DNA from: a virus
Length of the DNA stretch: 35,916 bases
Direction: 5' to 3' (one strand)
Virus record (IMG/VR): IMGVR_UViG_3300013126_002067
Location: 1 to 35,916 of that record
Under the pieces are notes generated by a model. The model was not told where the DNA came from. It made no database searches and saw only the letters and a program-made list of their open reading frames with translations. Below are positions 1 through 8,202 of this stretch, piece by piece (the first letter of the stretch is position 1; every line of letters starts with the position of its first letter). The translations under genes were made by a program, and so were the position numbers.

Positions 1-534
1 ACCTATAACTTGCAACTTATCTGCAAATAATTTACTAATAGTTTGATACTTAATAACATATTCACCATTTTGATTATCACTATCAAGTTTAAATACCCCC
101 AATTTTGTTAATTCATCAATAAAGGAATTGCACCATTTTTCAGATTTGTTTGATAAGTCAACCCAATCAAAGTTTTCAATATTAAGTTTATCCTCTAAAC
201 TCAACTCATCAACCCCCTCATTAACAAATTTACCAGAAAAAGGCAATTTCATATCACTACTAAATTTAGCAATATCTTTTATAGGCTTCTTTATAATATT
301 ACCACTCCTTGTTTTGTAGTAGATATTATGGTTGGGGGTTAGTAATGCATTGTATGTTTGGTTCTCAATCCTGTGCATTTTTCCCTTATAAGGTTCATTG
401 ATAACATTACTTGGTAAAACAGATGTCATTGTATTTGTTTCTAAATCATACTGAATGACTTCTGTATTGATATCAATATCCTTAAAGTTAACCCAGCCTT
501 TGGGTGTTAGTATTTCAGTACCCTCACCATGACA
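1..534 (-). other. NrdB intein 2, N-terminal part (runs off left edge)
   Basis: It begins at Cys446 of the NrdB frame, directly after extein FAE. Block A reads CHGEGTEILTPKGWVNFKDI and block B reads LLTPNHNIYY with the TxxH signature, so the N-terminal splicing domain is intact. The visible 178 residues end near ISKLFADKLQVIG, which resembles the linker around a LAGLIDADG endonuclease, but no clear LAGLIDADG motif is visible before the edge. The C-terminal splice block (His-Asn) lies outside the window, so the exact end and the +1 residue cannot be given. The alternative of a split intein cannot be excluded from this end alone. Confidence 0.85.
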
Positions 535-1869
535 TTCTGCAAAGGTCATACCAACATCACCAATTTCAGTTATTGGCATTCTTTTATAGAGATCAGCCCA
601 GAATGTTTTAACATTCACCTCAATTTGTGCAATTGCCAACATTGTCCTTTTAATAACCTCTCTTTCCTCATTTGATATCTTTGTTCTATAATCATCAATA
701 TCAGTTGTGAAATTGAATTCAGTATTATGTGTTACAAATCCATTACACACCCATGCAGGGTATTCTTTATTATCCACACTAACACAATAAACATAATCAT
801 CATAAAGATATTCTAAAGATAAAAATCTAGCTTCAATTATTGGATTAGATTTATTTGGATTTGTGATTTCCCTATGCACTTTACCCCTTGATTCAAATAA
901 GTTTGTAAATTCATTAATTAGCTTAACTGATTCATAATGTGTTACTTCAATTGTGTAGTTATCTTTAACATTATATAAATCACAACCACCTTTACCATCT
1001 GGCATTAATTGCTTAGAACCATTTTTTTTATAAACTGTTGATTTAATACCTAAATTAAGTAATAATAATTGTATTTCACATATAAAATCATAATTACTTT
1101 GTGATATTTTTATAGATTGATGTTTTTTACTCTGATAAACACACCCATCAGTAATATACAAACCTTTTAAATAACTTTTAATAGTTTCTTCAGTACCTCT
1201 CCAAACCAATTCAGGAACAACACCCTTAACAAATGTATATGGTATTCTTTTGGAAATCATTTTCCTACTTCTAACATTTTGGCTAGTTATATGCTCTGCA
1301 CCAAATGTTGGAACTTTACCTTTTAAGTCATAATGAGAATAAACTTTATTTAAGGCTAATTCTAATTCATCAATGAAATGATATTTATGACTCCAAACAT
1401 GCCAAGCATATCCATTCCCATGATTATGACCATCCCCTTGGTAGTGCCCTATTAGAAAAGCCAATTCAGGAAAATGTTCATTACCAAATAAACCTTTTTT
1501 TGTTTGTATTATTAATTTATCATCAACAACCAAATCTTTAACTTCTTTCCAACCATCTTTGGTTAATACCCTATGATCATTAGTCACATCATGTACATAA
1601 CCCTCTTTTGTTGTTAGTCTATATATACTTCTATGACCAGTCCTTATCATCTTTGATGATTTAACTTCTTTAACCCCATCAAATAAAATCAATTCTTTAT
1701 CCTGTTCATACAATTCTTTAACAGTAAACATACCTTCACTAGTCACTACACGTTGGTTATCTCCAACACAATGAAGCCAGTAAGCATGTCTAATTGCATC
1801 CTTATATGCTAATAAGGATGGATATTCATAAGGCAAAATATTCACCCTCTTTTCAAAAATGTTCTTCAT
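1..1869 (-). CDS. nrdB: Class I ribonucleotide reductase small subunit, two inteins, 3' end outside window
   Basis: The frame is open from ATG at 1869 to the left edge (623 codons), so the gene is partial. The extein pieces visible are residues 1-33 (ending AIRHAYWLH), 383-445 (starting TEFNFTTDIDDYR, containing AIAQIEVNVKTFW and ending DVGMTFAE), about 96 residues in all. Joined, they read as the N-terminal part of NrdB of the Bacteroidota type, the radical-bearing diiron subunit that makes deoxyribonucleotides with NrdA. The Glu of FAE at the second junction should be an iron ligand of the family. Two intein sequences, described separately, interrupt the gene. Phage NrdB would feed dNTPs to the replication genes just upstream (ssb, uvsX, helicase). 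The leader is A/T-rich with no Shine-Dalgarno. The family call is firm; the C-terminal part and NrdA are not in view. Confidence 0.9.
   Translation of the reverse strand, partial: MKNIFEKRVNILPYEYPSLLAYKDAIRHAYWLHCVGDNQRVVTSEGMFTVKELYEQDKELILFDGVKEVKSSKMIRTGHRSIYRLTTKEGYVHDVTNDHRVLTKDGWKEVKDLVVDDKLIIQTKKGLFGNEHFPELAFLIGHYQGDGHNHGNGYAWHVWSHKYHFIDELELALNKVYSHYDLKGKVPTFGAEHITSQNVRSRKMISKRIPYTFVKGVVPELVWRGTEETIKSYLKGLYITDGCVYQSKKHQSIKISQSNYDFICEIQLLLLNLGIKSTVYKKNGSKQLMPDGKGGCDLYNVKDNYTIEVTHYESVKLINEFTNLFESRGKVHREITNPNKSNPIIEARFLSLEYLYDDYVYCVSVDNKEYPAWVCNGFVTHNTEFNFTTDIDDYRTKISNEEREVIKRTMLAIAQIEVNVKTFWADLYKRMPITEIGDVGMTFAECHGEGTEILTPKGWVNFKDIDINTEVIQYDLETNTMTSVLPSNVINEPYKGKMHRIENQTYNALLTPNHNIYYKTRSGNIIKKPIKDIAKFSSDMKLPFSGKFVNEGVDELSLEDKLNIENFDWVDLSNKSEKWCNSFIDELTKLGVFKLDSDNQNGEYVIKYQTISKLFADKLQVIG
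724..1770 (-). other. NrdB intein 1 with LAGLIDADG endonuclease domain (349 aa)
   Basis: The intein runs from Cys34 to Asn382 of the NrdB frame; the +1 extein residue is Thr383. Block A is CVGDNQRVVTSEGMFTVKEL. Block B is VTNDHRVLT (TxxH). The C-terminal blocks are YVYCVSVDNKEYP and NGFVTHN followed by T. Two LAGLIDADG-type helices are visible in between: FLIGHYQGDGHN and LKGLYITDGCVY, so the insert should carry a homing endonuclease as well as the protein-splicing fold. Removing it rejoins WLH and TEFNF, which restores the uninterrupted NrdB sequence. All key splicing residues (Cys1, block B His, terminal His-Asn, Thr+1) are present. Confidence 0.92.
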
Positions 1870-1946
1870 ATATTTTTTTTTATTGGTTAAGATAAATATG
1901 AAACCAGAAAATAAAAGTATCCAATTTTGATTATAAAATCAATTTT

Positions 1947-3707
1947 TTATAAAAAATTATCATTGCTATTTTTCTTAACCAATAATTCTTTAATCCTTTC
2001 TTTCTTGCGCTCCACTTGTTGTTCTTCAAATCCTAAAAATGTTGCTGTTGTGTCTGTGTCAATTTCAAGCATTTCATTATCAAACTTGCAATTCTCAAAT
2101 ACAATGCCATCTTTACCAATCCTTGACTTGGTTATTGCAACTGTGGCCAAGTTCATCTCCTTCTGTTGCAAACTCTTTGCAATACTAATAATAACATGTC
2201 CAACCTGGGCTTTCTTAATTGAACCCCCCATCTGGTCATTTGTTACCACATTTGCAGAAATAGATGAGTTGTGTGTGTAAATGTCATTGGCATAAAACAT
2301 ATGGGTATCATCAACAGTAATGTCAATTGTATCCTCTTCACCTACCAATTCAATTGATTCAATTTCATCAAAAATATTATTCTTATCTTTAATAAAAAGC
2401 GTATTACCAACAGACAAACCACTATCAATGGATAAGAACCCCCCACCTAATGTTGGAAATTTGTGCTTTGCTGACACTTTTATTTCCTTTCCACTTTTTG
2501 TCTTAATTCTATAAACAGGCTGCTTCTCAATAGGAAATATATAACTAATTGCTTTATATCCTTTATGAGTTAGAATATTATCTCCAACAACAACATCCTT
2601 TATTTGAACCAATCCTTTATTCTCAATATCCACAATAGTATCTAAAGAAACACATCTATTTCCTTGCGTACCAAGCCATCCAGCAATATTCAACTCATGA
2701 CACATAGCCTCAAAATGACGAATAACTGATCCTTCATTTTTCCAATCATCACCACCTTGTCTATCTGGAACAACACAATCAATATAATCCAAAACAACCA
2801 AATCAAGTTTAATACCATCAGCAATCACTTTTCTAATCTGATTCTTTATCTGATTCATTGTTAATGTGTCAGATGGTAACTTCTTTAATATTAATTTATT
2901 TGTATGGGATTCTTTTATATTATTAACAGTTTCAAAAACAACATCTTTATGATTTGGCAATTCATCTGGTGATATCTTTGTCCATAGGGTTATATGCTTT
3001 CTCTGAATGATTTTTGGATTATCTTCAAAAAAGATATGCAACACATTATAATTATTATTGAATGCTGTGTTTGCAATTAAGGTCAATAGAGTTGATTTGC
3101 CAATACCTGGGCCAGCAAATACTATTCCTACCTCACCTTTTGCCAAACCCCCCTTTAAAAGGAAATCTATGCCCTTCACACCCATTGGTATTGGGTGTCT
3201 ATAATCCTCATCTAATACACCAACCAAATCATTAAAAACCTCAAAACCATTTGTCTCTTTAACACCAACTTGTAAAGCATATCTTAATAAAGTTTCAAGT
3301 TGATCATAAGATTCAAAATCTCCCTCATTAATTACCTTCTGTGCTTTTTCCAGAACAATCTTAACTTCTTCTTGTTTACAGAATTTTAATGCTTTCTCTT
3401 GAACTAATTCAACACCATCAAGGGGGGCATTACTAATATTTGTTATTGTATCAATAACAATCTTTAATGCCAATTCTTGGGAAATTTCAGACTTGGCAAT
3501 CATATTCAATGTCTCAAAGTTTGGGGCAGCATCATATTTCTTATGATATTCCTTAATCATCTGAATGATTAACTTAAAATACTTATTCTCAAAATAAGAT
3601 ATCTTAATGAAATCTAATATTGCTCTTGCAAACTCCTTATCCAATATAATTTGATTGATTAGTTGCAGTTGGAATGTTTGACCCAAGTAATCAAAATTCT
3701 TTGACAT
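1947..3707 (-). CDS. Replicative DNA helicase, DnaB/T4 gp41-like, with mini-intein
   Basis: The 586-residue frame comprises a 457-residue helicase plus a 129-residue intein. Residues 1-150 are a helical N-terminal domain. The RecA-fold motor starts near residue 175: Walker A AGPGIGKST at 198-206, Walker B LDLVVLDYIDCV at about 301-312, and a TQGNR motif at 347-351, where the intein interrupts. The exteins rejoin as TQGNR-SSISANVV. As a hexameric 5'-3' helicase it should unwind the fork and work with a phage primase not seen here. It sits in the replication block after ssb, uvsX and RNase H, as expected for T4-like gene sets. ATG at 3707 lies 10 bases beyond the stop of the preceding gene. Confidence 0.92.
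   Translation of the reverse strand: MSKNFDYLGQTFQLQLINQIILDKEFARAILDFIKISYFENKYFKLIIQMIKEYHKKYDAAPNFETLNMIAKSEISQELALKIVIDTITNISNAPLDGVELVQEKALKFCKQEEVKIVLEKAQKVINEGDFESYDQLETLLRYALQVGVKETNGFEVFNDLVGVLDEDYRHPIPMGVKGIDFLLKGGLAKGEVGIVFAGPGIGKSTLLTLIANTAFNNNYNVLHIFFEDNPKIIQRKHITLWTKISPDELPNHKDVVFETVNNIKESHTNKLILKKLPSDTLTMNQIKNQIRKVIADGIKLDLVVLDYIDCVVPDRQGGDDWKNEGSVIRHFEAMCHELNIAGWLGTQGNRCVSLDTIVDIENKGLVQIKDVVVGDNILTHKGYKAISYIFPIEKQPVYRIKTKSGKEIKVSAKHKFPTLGGGFLSIDSGLSVGNTLFIKDKNNIFDEIESIELVGEEDTIDITVDDTHMFYANDIYTHNSSISANVVTNDQMGGSIKKAQVGHVIISIAKSLQQKEMNLATVAITKSRIGKDGIVFENCKFDNEMLEIDTDTTATFLGFEEQQVERKKERIKELLVKKNSNDNFL
2268..2654 (-). other. Mini-intein in the replicative helicase (129 aa)
   Basis: The intein spans Cys352 to Asn480 of the helicase frame, with Ser481 as +1 residue. 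Block A is CVSLDTIVDIENKGLVQIKD. Block B is VSAKHKFPT, with the conserved His. The C-terminal blocks are DTIDITVDDTHMFYAND and IYTHN followed by SS. At 129 residues there is no room for an endonuclease domain, so this is a minimal splicing-only intein that has lost, or never had, a homing function. It interrupts the conserved TQGNR motif of the DnaB-like motor, so the enzyme should be inactive until spliced. Confidence 0.92.
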
Positions 3708-3716
3708 AAAAAAATA

Positions 3717-4175
3717 TTAGTGGTTAGACAATAAATTCTTCTCTAAATACTGGTGTGTTAAATTCTCACTTATTAGGATATTTGTTAATTCTTTTAAAGA
3801 ATCCTTAATGAAGTGTCTAATGTCAACAGTGTACCTAACTTTTGGTGGATATTGCTTTCCATCAAGAATTCTATGAGATACAATCTGATCTGCAATTTTA
3901 ACATAAATGTTAAATAATTCTGGCTCATCTGTTGATGAAGTTTCCATAATGGTTGGGTCATACAAAATGCTATCTTTGTTGTCAACAAGATAACCTATTG
4001 ATTTCATCTTTAAATACTTTTCAAGGTCATCAGAAAAGTATTTAACAAAATCATAAATTTCCAAAGAATCCTTTGCATTTGGATTAATGTTTTTAATGTT
4101 TAAAAATCTTTGAACAATAATGTTGTTGTTTAATGTTAATAAAAACTCCACCTTTGTTGTTTCGCTCTGTCTCAT
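3717..4175 (-). CDS. Hypothetical protein, 152 aa
   Basis: I do not recognise a family. The protein starts MRQSETTKVEFLLTLNNN, is mixed in charge with many Lys, Asp and Glu, and has no membrane segment, signal peptide, Cys cluster or nucleotide-binding motif. Its place between the RNase H/FEN nuclease gene (18-base gap) and the helicase gene (9-base gap) indicates co-transcription with replication genes. A role in replication, such as a helicase-loading or accessory factor, would be a guess from position alone. It is a real gene judging by its tight packing and its single long frame on the operon strand. Confidence 0.7.
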   Translation of the reverse strand: MRQSETTKVEFLLTLNNNIIVQRFLNIKNINPNAKDSLEIYDFVKYFSDDLEKYLKMKSIGYLVDNKDSILYDPTIMETSSTDEPELFNIYVKIADQIVSHRILDGKQYPPKVRYTVDIRHFIKDSLKELTNILISENLTHQYLEKNLLSNH

Positions 4176-4193
4176 AATTGTTTGTTTAATTTA

Positions 4194-5183
4194 TTAATTT
4201 TTTTTCTCTTTTCTACTTAATTTCATAAATGGTCTAACAAAATCAACCCAAGCATCTTCTCTCTTTGGTAAGAACTTAAAGAATCCATCATCCCTCATTA
4301 ATTTTAATAAGTTCTTATAACTTCTGTCAGTTGGGTCTAATTTTTCACTATAAATCTCCTGCACCATTTTCTTGCCTTCATCTGTTATAAGTGGATTTTT
4401 TAAATCAATTATTTTACCAGTTGTTTCAAAAAACTCATCCCCAACCAAACCAGATTTACTAACACCAGATATTATATTATTCAAAGTTTTACTCTTGGTT
4501 TGTTCATACATTAACTTTGCCTCACTTATAATTTCATTCAATGTATAATCCCTTTTTTCAAAATTTGGAAACAATGTTTTTAATTTCTTTTCTCCAAAAT
4601 TTGCTATGCCATATATATTATCTGATGTATCCCCAACTAAGACTTTATAAACATAGACATTATTATGGGGAATATCAATATCTTTAAAGTTTATTAAATC
4701 TCCATTCTTATAATAAACCTTAGAAACTGGTGAATATATTGTTACATTATTTTTAATTAATTGTGTTAAATCTTTATCACCAGAAAAAATAATCATATTC
4801 TCATCATTTGCCACTTGTGTGTAATTGGCAATTAAATCATCAGCCTCATTCTGATCCACCTGGCATTGTCTAACAAATATTTCTTCAAGATAATCCTTAA
4901 CTCTATCCCTCTGATATAAGTATGATTCATATTTGTGTTCATCCATAGAAATCCTACGGTTTTCCTTATACCTTGGGTATATGTTTTTTCTTACTAGTGA
5001 ATTTTCATTCCCATCCCAGAATACAACAACTTTATCATGATTATGTTTTTCAAGAAATAATCTTATTGTATTTAAAAAATGGAAAACCCCACCAATATGT
5101 TTTCCTTCAGAATAAAATTCACGGACACCATGAAAACCAATTGTAAATAAATTGTTTCCATCTATTAGTAGGGTTTTCTTCAT
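4194..5183 (-). CDS. 5'-3' exonuclease, T4 RNase H / FEN-like
   Basis: A flap/5' nuclease of about 329 residues that would remove RNA primers from lagging-strand fragments. Acidic metal-binding motifs appear in family order: LLIDGNN near the N-terminus, VVFWDGNE, then QNEADDLIANY, FSGDKDLTQL, and the helix-hairpin region VGDTSDNIYGI. The length is close to T4 RNase H (305 aa). ATG at 5183 is preferred: the longer frame would begin at a TTG at 5192, inside the uvsX coding end. With the ATG start the gene begins one base after the uvsX stop, so translational coupling is likely. It belongs to the replication run ssb-uvsX-rnh-hypothetical-helicase. Confidence 0.88.
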   Translation of the reverse strand: MKKTLLIDGNNLFTIGFHGVREFYSEGKHIGGVFHFLNTIRLFLEKHNHDKVVVFWDGNENSLVRKNIYPRYKENRRISMDEHKYESYLYQRDRVKDYLEEIFVRQCQVDQNEADDLIANYTQVANDENMIIFSGDKDLTQLIKNNVTIYSPVSKVYYKNGDLINFKDIDIPHNNVYVYKVLVGDTSDNIYGIANFGEKKLKTLFPNFEKRDYTLNEIISEAKLMYEQTKSKTLNNIISGVSKSGLVGDEFFETTGKIIDLKNPLITDEGKKMVQEIYSEKLDPTDRSYKNLLKLMRDDGFFKFLPKREDAWVDFVRPFMKLSRKEKKN

Positions 5184-5184
5184 G

Positions 5185-6189
5185 TTATTCAAAAATTATA
5201 GTTTCCTCTTCTTCTTTTTCAGAGAATGTAATATCTCCATCCCCAGATAAAATACCATTCCAGTATTGTGAATATTCTTTCTTATACTTTTCAATGGATT
5301 CTTTTGTATCAGGTAAATAACCTTGGGGAACAGCCAGTATCTTGCCATCCTTATATGCTATACCTGTTACATGGTTTTTCAATATGGATACTTTTGTTCT
5401 AATTGCATAGGAAACAGTTCTACCATTCTTTGTTGCTGTTATATGGTTAATACCAGCATTCTTCTGATTTCCAAATAAGAATATTAATGAAGATGCCAAC
5501 CATAATGCCTCACCACCTTTTGCCTTGATTGTTGGTTGCCCAAATGGTGAATCTGGCAATTCTACCCAAGGTTGGTTAATAACCACCATTGTGTTATAGT
5601 AAGGATAATCTTCCTTCTTTGATTTTGATATTCTTGAATGCAAGCCCATCCCAACCTTGTCTGCAAGAACTGCTGCATTGTGCATTTTGCCACCCTTACC
5701 ATCATAAGTCATTTTGCAAGGTATGGATCCAATACTATCAATCAAGAATAAAATTGAATATGGTAAATCACCTTTTTCTTGCTCATCAATAATTTCATTT
5801 ATAAAATCAGTCATTTGCTCAATATAATCAAATGAATCATTGAATATGAAATCGCCATCCCACTCACCATCTTCATTGAGTTCAGCATTCAACCCCAATT
5901 CAACAGCATGAGCCCAATTCCATTTCTTCTCTGTGATTATGAGTACAGGTAAATGACCCTTTCTTTGTGCATCAGCTGCTGCCAATATCATTGCTGTTGT
6001 TTTGCTTGTATTGGAATGTCCCAAGAACATATTAATACCACCCATTACTGGTCCAGGGACTCCACAAGCATTATAAAAAGCATCACCACATGAATAATAT
6101 TCTTCTGGTTTATATTTTGTTTTTGTTGAAAACTTATCCTTGATAGCATCAACCCCAGTCTTTGCTGCCTTTTTCTTTATTCCTGCCAT
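5185..6189 (-). CDS. uvsX: UvsX-like RecA recombinase
   Basis: A 334-residue RecA/UvsX-family strand-exchange ATPase. The ATP-binding loop is GHSNTSKT (residues 57-64), a variant Walker A in which the Gly before Lys is Ser; T4 UvsX also deviates at this position, so activity is not in doubt. ITEKKWNW holds the expected catalytic Glu region, ILFLIDSIGSI is Walker B, and VVINQPW followed by KAKGGEALWLASS matches the DNA-binding loop region and RecA-type GG signature. ATG at 6189 is chosen. An upstream in-frame TTG at 6255 would place the start inside the hairpin at 6212-6264. The gene ends one base before the RNase H start, and the terminator-like hairpin separates it from the ssb gene. Confidence 0.9.
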   Translation of the reverse strand: MAGIKKKAAKTGVDAIKDKFSTKTKYKPEEYYSCGDAFYNACGVPGPVMGGINMFLGHSNTSKTTAMILAAADAQRKGHLPVLIITEKKWNWAHAVELGLNAELNEDGEWDGDFIFNDSFDYIEQMTDFINEIIDEQEKGDLPYSILFLIDSIGSIPCKMTYDGKGGKMHNAAVLADKVGMGLHSRISKSKKEDYPYYNTMVVINQPWVELPDSPFGQPTIKAKGGEALWLASSLIFLFGNQKNAGINHITATKNGRTVSYAIRTKVSILKNHVTGIAYKDGKILAVPQGYLPDTKESIEKYKKEYSQYWNGILSGDGDITFSEKEEEETIIFE

Positions 6190-6211
6190 AAATTTTTTTT
6201 GATTTAAAAAG

Positions 6212-6264
6212 AGAGATTTTTTGCACAAAGTATTGTTTTGTGATACCTTTTGCAAAAAATCTCT
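6212..6264 (-). terminator. Hairpin between ssb and uvsX, terminator or attenuator
   Basis: Perfect 14-bp inverted repeat: AGAGATTTTTTGCA at 6212-6225 and its complement at 6251-6264, with a 25-base loop that can pair further (AAAGTAT against ATACCTTT). On the minus strand the stem is followed by CTTTTT. It lies 10 bases after the ssb stop and 22 bases before the uvsX start, so it probably lowers read-through from the abundantly needed SSB message into uvsX. Confidence 0.7.
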
Positions 6265-6274
6265 TTTAGGTTAA

Positions 6275-7132
6275 TTAAAATGGTAAATCATCATCACTAT
6301 ACTCCTCTTCAACAATAACACTTGTTTGCTGAATTGTTGGAGTTTTTGGAGCAACTGAACCCCCAAATGAAGTTTCCTCATTAGAACTATTTAAGTAAAC
6401 ATATTTACCCTGAGTATCATCCCATCTTGGGGATTCACCTCTTGAAATTGCTTCAAGATATTCTAATGGCTTTCTGCTATACACATCTTTCCATGTGGAT
6501 TCATCATTAATCCATTTCTTTGCAAGTTCTACATCTTGTGATAATGGAGCTGGGTCATCATACATAATGGTTGAAACACTTGTATATTCCTTTCCTTTTG
6601 GACTTTTTGATTTTGTTAAATCAATAATCAAATCTCTACCATTATCCATATCTGTAATATCGCCCTTGGTTCTCATTATTGGAATAATCTTGTCCAATAT
6701 TCCATCTTTCTTGTAGTTGTGTTTGAATCTCCAGTACTTTGGTCCATCTTGCTCATTGTCCCGGTCAATAACCTTAACAACATAAAACAATTTGGCTTTG
6801 TAGTCCTTTGCCAATTCATCATCATCTTTTCTCTTTGTAGCTTTTAGTGCATTGTAAACATCATTAAGTGGTGATGCTTCATTGTCATTACCTGCTGGGT
6901 CATAGATTTTTTGGTAAAAACCCCCAACTTGCAACTCATGAAACCAAGCCTCATTAAATACTGATGTCCCATCTGTTGTTGGTAAAATTCTAATTCTCCT
7001 TTGTCTAGAACTTTCTTTGTCATTTAACAATAATGTAAAATAACGCTTCATTCTGTCTTCCTGTGATAATTTTTTGGAATCTCCCTTTTGGTTTTTTTCA
7101 TACTGCGCCATTATGGCATCTAAATTTGACAT
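6275..7132 (-). CDS. Single-stranded DNA-binding protein, T4 gp32-like
   Basis: 285 residues, close to T4 gp32 (301 aa). The N-terminus is basic and polar (MAQYEKNQKGDSKKLSQ), and the central region has RRIRILPTTDG, KLFYVVKVIDRDNEQDG and YWRFKHNYKKDGILDKI, which fit the OB-fold core of gp32-type proteins. I see no His/Cys zinc cluster of the T4 type. The C-terminus is an acidic tail ending YSDDDLPF, which looks like the bacterial SSB tip (DDDIPF) that docks repair and replication partners. It heads the replication block, after a strong terminator at 7177-7205, and is followed by a hairpin before uvsX. Gene order, tail and length make the call good though the core is divergent. Confidence 0.85.
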   Translation of the reverse strand: MSNLDAIMAQYEKNQKGDSKKLSQEDRMKRYFTLLLNDKESSRQRRIRILPTTDGTSVFNEAWFHELQVGGFYQKIYDPAGNDNEASPLNDVYNALKATKRKDDDELAKDYKAKLFYVVKVIDRDNEQDGPKYWRFKHNYKKDGILDKIIPIMRTKGDITDMDNGRDLIIDLTKSKSPKGKEYTSVSTIMYDDPAPLSQDVELAKKWINDESTWKDVYSRKPLEYLEAISRGESPRWDDTQGKYVYLNSSNEETSFGGSVAPKTPTIQQTSVIVEEEYSDDDLPF

Positions 7133-7176
7133 ATTTATATAGTTTTTATTTACACAATTATAGATAACTAATTTGG

Positions 7177-7205
7177 AAAAAAAAAGGGGTATTTAACCCC
7201 TTTTT
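7177..7205 (-). terminator. Intrinsic terminator ending the tail-gene transcript
   Basis: Stem AAAAAGGGGT at 7181-7190 pairs with ACCCCTTTTT at 7196-7205 around a 5-base loop, followed on the minus strand by more T. It sits 21 bases after the stop of the 241-residue gene and before ssb, separating the structural block from the replication block. The stem is symmetric with T-rich ends on both strands, but no plus-strand gene needs it. Confidence 0.85.
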
Positions 7206-7225
7206 ATAAAAAAAATATCAATTAC

Positions 7226-7951
7226 TTAAAATCTACCATTATAATTTTGATTACTATCAAACTCATCCTCATCATCATCTGATGTATAGAATGTATCCTT
7301 TATTTCATTTGGATTAATATTTGTTATATCATCAGTTGTTAACACATACTCATTCTTTCCACTCTTTTCCATATCAACTTTCTTATCATCAAAGAATTGG
7401 GATAATTTCTGATTAAAAGGATAAGAATCATATGTTCTTAATTCAAGTTTTTCTTCAGGAGTTTTTTCTCTGTATTTTTCTACCTTTGAATCTATGGCAC
7501 TTAATTTGTCAAAAATGGTATCCATATTAGCCAACTTCTGTTCTAATTTATCAATTTGAGCAAATAAGTTATCAAAATACTGATTCTGCTTTGTTTCTAT
7601 GCTCTTTTGACTTGTAACCAAATCTGTGATATCCAATTCTTCTGAATTCTCATCATCTTCTTTACTCTCACCCTCATCATCAATTACTGTAACATCTTCA
7701 TCTGCTTCAACATCTATTGGTTGAGGGTTTGCAGCACTTAAAGGATCTTCACCACCACTCGGGGGGATTGGTGAAACTTCACCTGGGGGTGTCATAGGCG
7801 CATTTGGTAATCCACCTGGTGCTGGTGCTGGCGGTAAACCACCTAAATCTTCAGCAGGTAAAGCATCTTGTTCAAGTATATATTTATTTATACTATGATA
7901 TCTATTTATTTCATTTAATATTCTCTGATCTATTTTCATTTTATTAATCAT
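7226..7951 (-). CDS. Hypothetical acidic protein with Pro/Gly-rich and coiled-coil regions, 241 aa
   Basis: I do not recognise a family. Layout: residues 1-30 polar; about 31-75 rich in Pro, Gly and Ala (DLGGLPPAPAPGGLPNAP); about 76-110 strongly acidic; about 112-165 a predicted coiled coil (FAQIDKLEQKLANMDTIFDKL); then a C-terminal segment ending in an acidic run (SDDDEDEF). It overlaps the preceding 68-residue gene by 8 bases and ends the tail operon at a terminator. Position suggests a virion or assembly role, but nothing in the sequence proves one. Confidence 0.65.
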   Translation of the reverse strand: MINKMKIDQRILNEINRYHSINKYILEQDALPAEDLGGLPPAPAPGGLPNAPMTPPGEVSPIPPSGGEDPLSAANPQPIDVEADEDVTVIDDEGESKEDDENSEELDITDLVTSQKSIETKQNQYFDNLFAQIDKLEQKLANMDTIFDKLSAIDSKVEKYREKTPEEKLELRTYDSYPFNQKLSQFFDDKKVDMEKSGKNEYVLTTDDITNINPNEIKDTFYTSDDDEDEFDSNQNYNGRF

Positions 7952-8150
7952 TTAACAATTCTTTTATACCCCCATGAGTCTTAACCTTAACTTGTCTATT
8001 AACTGTTTTAGTTTCAGTTCTTTCAATTAAACCATCCTTTTCCTTAACAACATAACATTCACCTGTTATTAAATCACAAACTTCTTTTGTTCCATCATCA
8101 AATGCTTGTTCTTTTGTTGACTTTAAGTAATTATTTAAATTTTCAATCAT
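7944..8150 (-). CDS. Small hypothetical protein, 68 aa
   Basis: The protein begins MIENLNNYLKSTKEQAFDDG and has two Cys (EVCDLITGECYVV), with no membrane segment. Its stop overlaps the start of the next gene by 8 bases, which is typical of translational coupling, and it follows the giant hub-like gene by 52 bases. No family recognised. The overlap and operon position are the main reasons to accept it. Confidence 0.6.
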   Translation of the reverse strand: MIENLNNYLKSTKEQAFDDGTKEVCDLITGECYVVKEKDGLIERTETKTVNRQVKVKTHGGIKELLND

Positions 8151-8202
8151 ATAATTTTATTTTACATATAAATATATCAATAAATACAATTATTAAAATA
8201 AT

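Noticed and set aside
1927-1942. TTGATT/AATCAA hairpin after the helicase gene
   Set aside because: Only 6 bp and no T tract on the minus strand; not enough for a terminator call.
6190-6255. Upstream TTG start for uvsX
   Set aside because: It would start inside the hairpin at 6212-6264; ATG 6189 begins the family-like N-terminus.
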